From an uncultured Collinsella sp. (lineage in GTDB: Bacteria > Actinomycetota > Coriobacteriia > Coriobacteriales > Coriobacteriaceae), in assembly GCA_902494855.1 (NCBI GenBank), contig CABUVC010000029.1, forward strand, positions 1 through 12,653: a stretch of 12,653 nt of DNA, in the 5' to 3' direction. Positions 7,556 through 12,653 of the stretch are shown here, one piece after another. Under the pieces are notes generated by a model. That model saw nothing but the letters and a program-made list of their open reading frames with translations. It did no database searches and was not told where the DNA came from. The stretch's first letter is position 1; each line of letters opens with the position of its first letter. Made by a program: the position numbers and the translations under genes.

Positions 7556-8392
7556 TTATGCCTTGTCCGCGGCAAAGGCAAGCCGCAGCACCACATCGCG
7601 GGCCTGAGCCTCGTCGATGCAATTGGCGTCGCAGCCTTCCATGTACACAACGTAGCGAACGCTTGCCACCTCGTTGGCGGCCAGCGTGCAGATGGGAGTG
7701 GCGCCCGCGCGCGCCGTGGGCGTGTCGCCGGTGCCGTCCATGCTGTAGGCGCTTATGGCGCGCGCGGGGTCGGCGGTGTAGGTCCAGCCCGAGGCGCCCG
7801 CCGCCACGACCACGCCATCTTGCGCGGTGGTGCGCCTACTGATGGCGCCTGCGGTATTGCCCAGATCGTCGCAGGTAAAGATATGCGCTTGCGTGCCCGA
7901 CTGGGTTGTAATGACCAGGCCCAGACGCAGCGCGGCCAGCAGCTGCGGGTCGTTCGTCACGCTCATCTGGCCCTGATACAGGTACACGTTGAGCGCGCTA
8001 TCGCTGCCCTTAAGGTACAGCGTGCCCGAAAGGGCGTAGTCGTCCAGCCGCGCGGTGCAGTCGGCGTAGTCGGTCGTGATGCCGGCGGCGTTTTGGAACG
8101 TGCCGCGCCAAAAGCGGGAAAGGTCTGCCGTCGAGATGGGATAGAGTGTCTTGTCGGCGGCGGCAAGCGTTGCCGTCGTGTCCCAGGGCCCATTGGCCGA
8201 AAGGCCGATCTGCAGGTCGGAGCCCTCGTCGCTTACCGTGTGCGCCACGGGCGTCACGTTGGTATAGCGCGAGTTGCTAAACCAAGCGTAAGTGGCCGCG
8301 CTCAGGGCTGCCACCAGCACCAACATCCATGCAGCCGCGGCAACCATGCGACGGCGCGAACCCAGGATGTCTTTGATGTTCGATGCACTCAT
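7556..8392 (-). CDS. Exported protein with SipW-type signal peptide (substrate B)
   Basis: A 278-aa protein with a short basic N-region (GSRRR), a hydrophobic core (about 17-33) and TYAWFS at 34-39, typical of SipW-dependent export. The mature part contains LYPISTADLSRF, shared with substrate C, then YLYQGQMSV and LRLGLVI, similar to the blocks ALRVGLV in substrate A and AARVGIKI in substrate C. Near the end is YMEGCDANC (Glu252, Cys254, Cys258), a possible disulphide pair. The start is ATG 8392, with AAGGGGG 6 nt upstream and 11 bp after the previous stop. It is part of the exported-subunit group at the head of the operon. No catalytic motif is visible, and a surface or fibre role is inferred only from family and context. 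Confidence 0.86.
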   Translation of the reverse strand: MSASNIKDILGSRRRMVAAAAWMLVLVAALSAATYAWFSNSRYTNVTPVAHTVSDEGSDLQIGLSANGPWDTTATLAAADKTLYPISTADLSRFWRGTFQNAAGITTDYADCTARLDDYALSGTLYLKGSDSALNVYLYQGQMSVTNDPQLLAALRLGLVITTQSGTQAHIFTCDDLGNTAGAISRRTTAQDGVVVAAGASGWTYTADPARAISAYSMDGTGDTPTARAGATPICTLAANEVASVRYVVYMEGCDANCIDEAQARDVVLRLAFAADKA

Positions 8393-8403
8393 GTCCAGCC
8401 CCC

Positions 8404-9288
8404 TTACGAACGCTTGCCGGCAAAGCGCAGCGCCAGCGATTGCAGGCTGGTGGCGGCCAGGTTGTTGGTGCAGTCGGGGTCACAGCCTTCCAGCCACACG
8501 TACACATCCACGCGCACGGGCGTGCTACGGTTGGCGCCCTTGGCGGCGGCGGGCAGGCTGCAGATCTTGGTCGTGGCCTCCTTGAGGCTCACGATGCCGG
8601 TGTCTTCGTTGTAGTCGCAGAAGTTTGCACTAGTCAGCTGGTCAAAATGAACCGTTGTTCCATCGGAGCGGGTGCTGTCGAGCACCAGGTGATTCTGCTC
8701 GTTCTCGCCGGCATCCTTGCCGTCGAGCGTGTTGTAGCGCGCTTGGGGATTGTGCTCGCCCGAGACCTCAAAGACGTACTGGCCCGTAACGGTGTCGCCC
8801 TGCCCCGGAGCATAGGTAACCAGCCCCACGCGCAGGGCGGTGGAGATGGGGTTTGCCGGGTCCTGCTCGGTAAAGTCAATGCCCGACAGGTACACGTCGG
8901 TCGCGGCCGAATTGGTAGCCAGGTACAGGGAGGTCTTGTAGTAGTCGGAGTGCTCGGCGGTGCCAAACATGCTGGCAAAGAGCGAGTCCTGGGTGGTTCC
9001 GCCGGTAAAGCCCGTTACCTTTTGGAAGTCGTTGAGCACGTTGTCGGTCGAGACGGGATCGAGCAGGCCCGAAAAGCTCAGGCCGGCGTTGGTTTTGTAT
9101 TCGCCGTCGTACTCGTTGGAGATGAGGAAGGTCACGCCCGTGCCGGCGGCCATCTTGACGTCGGTGATGTGGCGGTTGGTGTTGTAGATGTACCAGGCAT
9201 ATGTTACGGCTCCGGCAGCAGCAAGGGCAACCAGCAACGTGGCGAGCATGCGATTGAACTGTTTTCGCAGCGAACGCGCGTCCGACAT
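8404..9288 (-). CDS. Exported protein with SipW-type signal peptide (substrate A, first gene of the operon)
   Basis: A 294-aa protein. ATG 9288 is chosen because it sits just behind a GGGGGAGGGG site; a reading extended to 9348 would start inside the palindrome and add a non-signal-like stretch. The signal region has a basic start (RSLRKQFNR), a hydrophobic core (about 14-28) and TYAWY at 29-33, a variant of the SipW-cognate motif with Tyr for Phe. The mature region holds LDPVSTDNV, ALRVGLV and, near the end, VWLEGCDPDC (Glu267, Cys269, Cys273), shared blocks that make it a paralogue of the next three genes. As the first gene, close to the presumed promoter, it may be the most highly expressed subunit. 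Function beyond secretion is not shown by the sequence. Confidence 0.86.
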   Translation of the reverse strand: MSDARSLRKQFNRMLATLLVALAAAGAVTYAWYIYNTNRHITDVKMAAGTGVTFLISNEYDGEYKTNAGLSFSGLLDPVSTDNVLNDFQKVTGFTGGTTQDSLFASMFGTAEHSDYYKTSLYLATNSAATDVYLSGIDFTEQDPANPISTALRVGLVTYAPGQGDTVTGQYVFEVSGEHNPQARYNTLDGKDAGENEQNHLVLDSTRSDGTTVHFDQLTSANFCDYNEDTGIVSLKEATTKICSLPAAAKGANRSTPVRVDVYVWLEGCDPDCTNNLAATSLQSLALRFAGKRS

Positions 9289-9333
9289 GCCCCTCCCCCA
9301 GATGCCGTGTTGCAAACTACCTGGACACCATTT

Positions 9334-9346
9334 GCCCATAATGGGC
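9334..9346. promoter_or_regulatory. Palindrome upstream of the operon, candidate operator
   Basis: GCCCATAATGGGC is a perfect 6+1+6 palindrome 46 bp upstream of the first start codon of the operon. The single-base spacer makes an RNA hairpin unlikely, so a dimeric repressor site is the better reading. On the minus strand a TAAAAT box (9355-9350) lies just upstream and would place transcription start inside the palindrome. I found no good -35 hexamer at the right spacing, so the promoter itself is uncertain. Confidence 0.4.
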
Positions 9347-9461
9347 ATTATTTTACGCGAACGTGCAGTTCATCGAGGGTACAAACGGAATATTTCGCGT
9401 GCCCTTCGCGCTGCATCGGGGCGGATAGGGTCGCAAATCGCCGCTTTTTAAAAAATAGTTC

Positions 9462-9490
9462 TTGCCACTGGGCGGGAGCTCCGTTATATT
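9462..9490 (+). promoter_or_regulatory. Sigma-70-type promoter of the tRNA-Val gene
   Basis: TTGCCA at 9462-9467 and TATATT at 9485-9490 are separated by exactly 17 bp, close to the sigma-70 consensus. The tRNA begins 30 bp after the -10 box, leaving a short leader to be trimmed from its 5' end. Confidence 0.75.
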
Positions 9491-9519
9491 ATTCCCTGCG
9501 CACTCGCGCACCCTTGATC

Positions 9520-9594
9520 GGGCGTTTAGCTCAGGGGGAGAGCGCTTCCCTGACACGGAAGAGGTCAGAAGTTCAAATCTTCTAACGCCCACCA
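9520..9594 (+). tRNA. tRNA-Val (anticodon GAC)
   Basis: A full cloverleaf can be drawn: acceptor GGGCGTT (9520-9526) with AACGCCC (9584-9590), D stem GCTC/GAGC, anticodon stem CTTCC/GGAAG around loop CTGACAC with anticodon GAC at 9552-9554, and T stem AGAAG/CTTCT with loop TTCAAAT. Position 73 is A and the CCA end is encoded (9592-9594). Anticodon GAC reads GUC and GUU valine codons. The gene has its own promoter and is followed at once by a strong terminator, so it is a single-gene unit pointing away from the operon. Confidence 0.98.
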
Positions 9595-9602
9595 AATGTT
9601 CG

Positions 9603-9638
9603 CAGCTCAGAGGCTTCGCTTCTGAGCTGTTTTGTTTT
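9603..9638 (+). terminator. Rho-independent terminator of tRNA-Val
   Basis: CAGCTCAGAGG pairs with CTTCTGAGCTG (11 bp, one G-T pair) around a CTTCG loop, followed by TTTTGTTTT. It starts 8 nt after the CCA end of the tRNA. Confidence 0.93.
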
Positions 9639-9687
9639 ACGCCACCAAGTCAAGCGGACGCCGCGGCGCCCAAAGCCGCCTCAACAA

Positions 9688-10018
9688 CGCCAGCAACCAC
9701 CCCAACCAAGCCCACAGTCGCCCAAACAGTCTTGGCGACCGCCTCAATCGGGCTTGGATGGGCCTCGATACCGCATCCGGACAACCTTCCTATAGTCAGG
9801 TCTAATACTTTTCCGCGAAGTGAACGAGCTTATTTGGGCCCCCGAAGCATGCACACTTTTTGAAGCCAAAACCGCAGGATTCTAACGTCAAAACCGCAGG
9901 AAATGAGCCGCCAAAAGTGTCGATGCTTCGGGGGTCCATTTTGACTCGTTCACTTCGCGAAAAAGTATTAGACCTGAAAATAAGACCCCTGGCCCCACCG
10001 CCAGCAACCGCCCCTACC
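9688..10018. repeat. 20-bp near-identical direct repeats flanking the inverted-repeat element
   Basis: A 20-bp sequence starting CGCCAGCAACC occurs at 9688-9707 and 9999-10018 with 18 of 20 bases equal. The copies lie on either side of the 182-bp inverted-repeat element but not at its borders (88 and 21 bp away), so they are not a simple target-site duplication. On the minus strand both read as Leu-Val-Gly-x-Val-Ala-Gly in one frame, so a broken or duplicated gene remnant is possible. Confidence 0.4.
9796..9977. repeat. 182-bp element with 65-nt near-perfect inverted arms (MITE-like or intergenic repeat)
   Basis: The left arm (9796-9860) and right arm (9913-9977) are inverted copies matching at 56 of 65 positions by my alignment. 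The outer 33 nt match with one exception, and most mismatches fall in one block near the middle of the arm. Both ends read TCAGGTCTAATAC going inwards. The 52-nt centre carries two copies of CAAAACCGCAGGA (9867-9879 and 9889-9901). It lies between the converging tRNA and DUF559-like genes. No target duplication is seen at its borders and it encodes no transposase. It could be a small non-autonomous mobile element, a genome-wide intergenic repeat, or a long bidirectional hairpin. Any short frame crossing it is unlikely to be a protein. Confidence 0.85.
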
Positions 10019-11117
10019 AATGTTGACGCGCCTCGATAACCGTTTGCCAAAGCTTAAACCGTTTCGTTTCGACACGCTTGAGGGCAAAAAATCGCTGCTC
10101 CTCGCTCATGGGCTTGTTAAAAATGGGTCGCTTATTCCGATGCAGCTTGCACCGGATGCGCTCGCACAGGCGAACGAGCTTTTCGTAGTCGCTTGCCTGA
10201 TCGGTCGTCACCGTAAAGTACGCGACCCCATTGAGCATCTGCAGCTCGTTGCGGCGCTCGGCATCCTTGTGGATTTTCTCGCTTCCATCATGAATGGCGT
10301 CGCTGTCGTAATCGACCAGCGCGGTCAGTACTTCGGGCAGCAAGCCAGCCCTTACTTTATCCAGGCCCACCTCTGCTTTCGCCGTAAGCGTGATGTCGGG
10401 CGTGCGCTCCAACACGCGCAGTTTGCGGTTGCGCCCATCGTTGTAACCGTCGCGAATGAAGTACTTCTTGTTCAGCTCGGCCTTGCCCAGTGCAAGCCCG
10501 CCGTAATGCGCAGGCAGCGACATAAACATGCAAAGCCCCGACTCCCTTGGAGACCGTGAGCCCTCTTCCACGTACGGAAGCAACGCCTTCGCCTTAGCGG
10601 CGCCTCTCACCTTTGATGCCCGGTCAAGGTACGCCGCGATGAGCTCCTTAGTCGTGAGCCTGCCATCGCGCATGCCCGCATCCCTGCTTGTTACCCCACC
10701 GGGAGCAAGGTTATCCAGCCGGTAGTCCGATGTCATGGCATAGCCGGCGTAGATGGCCTCCGCCGCATCGCCATCGTGCGCGGCCTGCAAACACGCCAGC
10801 TCGGGAGAGCACACGTACGCATCCAGGTCGCCCATCCAGTGGCCCAGCGAGATAAACGAACCCGCCGGGAGCTCGTTGGTGCACAGGTGCGTCTTAACAT
10901 GCTTGCTCTGCCGACGGTCGGCGCGCGACGGCACCAGCAAATCCAGCGTTTGGATCCCCAGATCATAGCGATCGATAAACTCCTGCGCCTCTTGGTCCAA
11001 GAGCGTGCAAGCGCCCGCAATCGACACGACCTCTGGTTCCGAATCCCCAAAGCGAGGGTTCGGGATGTGCGCCAAAAGCGCCAACGCGGCGTTATGTGAA
11101 ACGATAAAGTAGCTCAT
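10014..11117 (-). CDS. DUF559/Vsr-like nuclease-fold protein with AbiEi-like N-terminal half
   Basis: A 367-aa soluble protein, not confidently assigned to a named family. The N-terminus has SHNAAL at 7-12. The first half resembles AbiEi-type proteins in layout: a His-containing strand (HVKTHL, 73-78), then ELPAG, then VCSPELACLQAA at 102-113. The second half resembles the DUF559/Vsr endonuclease fold: a helix with SPRES (189-193, Glu192), a strand with LVDYDSDAIHDG (267-278) offering Asp269/271/273, then EKIHKDAERRNELQMLNGV (280-298) matching the typical H...D..R...L...G pattern. If active it would cut DNA or RNA, but such solitary proteins may be inactive or regulatory. ATG 11117 lacks a clear ribosome site. 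It stands alone, convergent with the tRNA and divergent from the DUF5710 gene. Lineage-specific defence or toxin-antitoxin relatives are plausible. Confidence 0.7.
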   Translation of the reverse strand: MSYFIVSHNAALALLAHIPNPRFGDSEPEVVSIAGACTLLDQEAQEFIDRYDLGIQTLDLLVPSRADRRQSKHVKTHLCTNELPAGSFISLGHWMGDLDAYVCSPELACLQAAHDGDAAEAIYAGYAMTSDYRLDNLAPGGVTSRDAGMRDGRLTTKELIAAYLDRASKVRGAAKAKALLPYVEEGSRSPRESGLCMFMSLPAHYGGLALGKAELNKKYFIRDGYNDGRNRKLRVLERTPDITLTAKAEVGLDKVRAGLLPEVLTALVDYDSDAIHDGSEKIHKDAERRNELQMLNGVAYFTVTTDQASDYEKLVRLCERIRCKLHRNKRPIFNKPMSEEQRFFALKRVETKRFKLWQTVIEARQHW

Positions 11118-11518
11118 GGCGCGAAGATAGCACGCGCGTCGGCGGCGGGCGGCGGCGCGGGCGAGGTTTCGGTAAACGACCGGCGGTTTTTTGCCGCGAC
11201 GCGCCCAAAGTGCTCATTCGTCGACGTCAAAACGCAAATCCGTCAAGCTTATGACAAGATTACCGCTCAACTGACCAAAAGCTGACCATTTGCTTGCCAA
11301 TTTGCTTGACCGCACGCCCCCAGCAAAGCGTCCCGTGACTTTTTGGACGGTCGAAGCGTCCATCTAGCGACCGCACGCCACGCCACAACTGCCCCGTCGA
11401 GACAGCAAGCACCATCGACCACCAGCACAAACGCGGCCATTTCCAGCCGCGTGCATTGAGCGTCACCGCTGGGGTATCCTTGGAGCACATGCACCGCAAG
11501 CCGCACAAAGGAGCCGCC
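11118..11518. other. 401-bp divergent intergenic region
   Basis: No gene is supported here. It holds a perfect 6-bp hairpin (TGGACG 11344-11349 with CGTCCA 11357-11362, 7-nt loop, no U-run), a short tandem-like repeat of TTTGCTTG, and a very GC-rich stretch next to the DUF559-like gene. A weak -10 candidate, TATCCT at 11475-11480, could serve the DUF5710 gene, but I see no matching -35. Promoters for both divergent genes must lie here. Confidence 0.5.
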
Positions 11519-12217
11519 ATGCGCACCGAGCTCGATGTTCCCTTTTCGCACAAAGACAAGGCCAAGGCCCTGGGCGCCAAGTGGGACCGGGCCAAGAAGA
11601 TCTGGTACGTGCCCGATGGCGTCAACCCCGAGCCCTTTGCCGCGTGGCTGCCCGGCGTGGATCGCTCCGACCCCAGCGCGCCCTACATCTACCTGGTACT
11701 GGGCAAGCGCGAGTGTTGGAAGTGCCACGAGCAGACGACGGTCGCGGCCTTTGGCATTCCGTATTCGGCGGCCGAGGACTCGAACAGCAAGGGCACGCCC
11801 GGCGCTGCGCCCACCATGGACGACGCGGGCCACATCGCGATCGACACCGCCCGCGCCAACGCCGCGGCCATCGTCCCCGCGCTGGGCTGCGTGCCGGCCG
11901 AGATCCGCGACTACCTGCGCGAGCGCTGCGGCTACAAGCCCGTAACGTCGCGCACCACCAAGACAGCATCGCTCTCCAGCACCTGCACCGGCTGCGGCGC
12001 GCTGCAAGGCAGCCATTACCTGTTCGAGGAGCCCACGTCGCCGTTTGCGCTCACGGCCATCAACAAGCTACCCGCGCTGGAGTTCGTGCGCGTGGAAGTC
12101 GCCGGCGTCTATGGAATCCCTGCCACCCAAGGCGACTTTGACCAGGCACTCTTCACCTGGGCACGCGACCACCACACCCAGTTCCACAAGAGTCTGTTCG
12201 AGGGGATTTACCTGTAG
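11519..12217 (+). CDS. DUF5710-domain protein with two CxxC zinc-ribbon-like pairs
   Basis: A 232-aa protein. The first 45 residues match the DUF5710 pattern: LDVPFSHKDKAKALGAKWD, then KKIWYVP, a small domain that recurs at the ends of bacterial and mobile-element proteins with unknown biochemical role. Next comes ECWKC (Cys66, Cys69) and, about 85 residues later, CTGC (Cys156, Cys159); together they could hold one zinc ion. The region between is Ala-rich and helical. No membrane segment, signal peptide or catalytic motif is visible. The start is ATG 11519, with an excellent AAAGGAG site 5 nt upstream; an upstream in-frame ATG at 11456 would have no such site. It stands alone on the plus strand and function cannot be assigned. 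A nucleic-acid-binding role is a guess from the CxxC pairs. Confidence 0.85.
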   Translation: MRTELDVPFSHKDKAKALGAKWDRAKKIWYVPDGVNPEPFAAWLPGVDRSDPSAPYIYLVLGKRECWKCHEQTTVAAFGIPYSAAEDSNSKGTPGAAPTMDDAGHIAIDTARANAAAIVPALGCVPAEIRDYLRERCGYKPVTSRTTKTASLSSTCTGCGALQGSHYLFEEPTSPFALTAINKLPALEFVRVEVAGVYGIPATQGDFDQALFTWARDHHTQFHKSLFEGIYL

Positions 12218-12223
12218 GGCAAA

Positions 12224-12238
12224 GCTCGAAAATCGAGC
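12224..12238 (+). other. Small hairpin after the DUF5710 gene
   Basis: GCTCGA and TCGAGC form a perfect 6-bp stem around AAA, 6 bp past the stop codon. No T-run follows, so it is not a classical terminator, though no better one is visible before the convergent gene ending at 12322. Confidence 0.35.
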
Positions 12239-12321
12239 ATGCGCAGGTAGTTAAGTTGCCCGCGCAATGCAGTAAATGTCGGACCATTGGGTTTGCCTGA
12301 CTAGATATTCAGTCTTCGAAG

Positions 12322-12603
12322 CTATGACTCCGCATAGTCATAGGTAATGGCGCATCCGCAGGTTGGGCATTGCTGAGGATAGACCGGGAGACGCAGGCCC
12401 GTTCGAGCACGTAGGTCCGCAGCGTGTTTGTCGTGAGTGTCGATGAAGCTGATATCTAGGCATGGGAGGTCCGCGCTACAGCAAGGGCAGAGCAGATGGA
12501 TTTGGCTGCAGCTGACTTCGACCGTTGGGAACAGATTCCGGTCCATTAACGCTCGCGGTAGGTTTCCGTAAACGCCTCGCGCGATATCGCTTCGCCATCC
12601 CAT
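12322..12603 (-). CDS. Small protein with a C-rich zinc-ribbon pattern, function unknown
   Basis: A 93-aa protein. Two knuckles, CPCC (Cys39-Cys42) and CPTC (Cys79-Cys82), about 37 residues apart, look like a four-cysteine zinc ribbon; further cysteines at 32, 48 and 84 could also take part. Between them lies DISFIDTHDKHAADLRA, polar and probably helical. The start is ATG 12603, with AAAGGGGAG ending 3 nt upstream, a strong site that makes this short gene credible. Its base composition is less GC-biased than the operon, so it may be a recent arrival or weakly constrained. It converges on the DUF5710 gene with about 104 bp between them. No family is recognised. Confidence 0.65.
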   Translation of the reverse strand: MGWRSDIARGVYGNLPRALMDRNLFPTVEVSCSQIHLLCPCCSADLPCLDISFIDTHDKHAADLRARTGLRLPVYPQQCPTCGCAITYDYAES

Positions 12604-12653
12604 GGGCTCCCCTTTCCCGTTTTAACCGTTGAGGAGAGGATGGCAGGATCGCG

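Noticed and set aside
7543..7650. Longer N-terminus for substrate C
   Set aside because: It would overlap the upstream gene by about 95 bp and add a non-signal-like stretch; the ATG at 7542 has a good ribosome site and fits operon spacing.
8383..9585. A 400-codon open frame on the plus strand running into the tRNA
   Set aside because: Antisense to two exported-protein genes and reading through a tRNA promoter and tRNA; not plausible as a gene.
9520..9594. tRNA-Val as an attachment site of an integrated element
   Set aside because: No integrase gene and no repeat of the tRNA 3' end were seen in the window.
9867..9901. CRISPR array
   Set aside because: Only two short repeats with a 9-nt gap and no cas genes.
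9802..10050. An 82-codon minus-strand frame inside the inverted-repeat element
   Set aside because: It is a translation of the repeat arms, overlaps the end of the DUF559-like gene, and has no convincing ribosome site.
11267..12016. A 249-codon minus-strand frame opposite the DUF5710 gene
   Set aside because: Shadow of the plus-strand gene, which has a recognisable domain, paired cysteines and a strong ribosome site.

Overview
The window is high in G+C with strong G/C third-position bias and mostly GGAGG-like ribosome sites. Codon style and gene types (SipW-dependent secreted proteins, a lone DUF559-like protein with a 'SHxxAL' start) suggest an actinobacterial gut commensal of the class Coriobacteriia, probably Collinsella or a close relative. 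That placement is an impression from the proteins, not a search result.

Layout, left to right. At 1-123 (-) is the first 41 codons of a gene running off the left edge. From 9288 down to 248 (-) lies one eight-gene cluster in a single direction, with gaps of 2-69 bp or overlaps, so probably one operon. In transcription order it encodes four secreted proteins with SipW-type signal peptides, a SipW-like signal peptidase, a membrane-anchored McrB-like AAA+ ATPase, a DUF2357 protein whose expected nuclease domain is replaced by a roughly 350-residue Ala-rich coiled coil, and a second SipW-like signal peptidase. At 9520-9594 (+) is tRNA-Val(GAC) with a good promoter and a terminator. At 9796-9977 is a 182-bp element made of two 65-nt near-perfect inverted arms. 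At 10014-11117 (-) is a lone DUF559/Vsr-like nuclease-fold protein with AbiEi-like features. At 11519-12217 (+) is a DUF5710 protein with two CxxC pairs, and at 12322-12603 (-) a small zinc-ribbon-like protein.

How the genes may work together. The four exported proteins share a TYAWF-type signal-peptide end and a C-terminal E-G-[CT]-D motif, so they look like paralogous subunits of a surface structure or fibre matured by the two signal peptidases. The unusual part is the ATPase/DUF2357 pair. It derives from the McrBC-type module, but the ATPase has a transmembrane hairpin and the DUF2357 partner has no nuclease. Both peptidases also carry charged, helical cytoplasmic tails. By predicted topology the tails, ATPase and coiled coil would all lie on the cytoplasmic face of the membrane. 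I infer that a restriction-type motor has been reused to drive or regulate export or assembly of the SipW substrates. A membrane-linked defence system is the alternative. This cluster is the best candidate in the window for an undescribed system.
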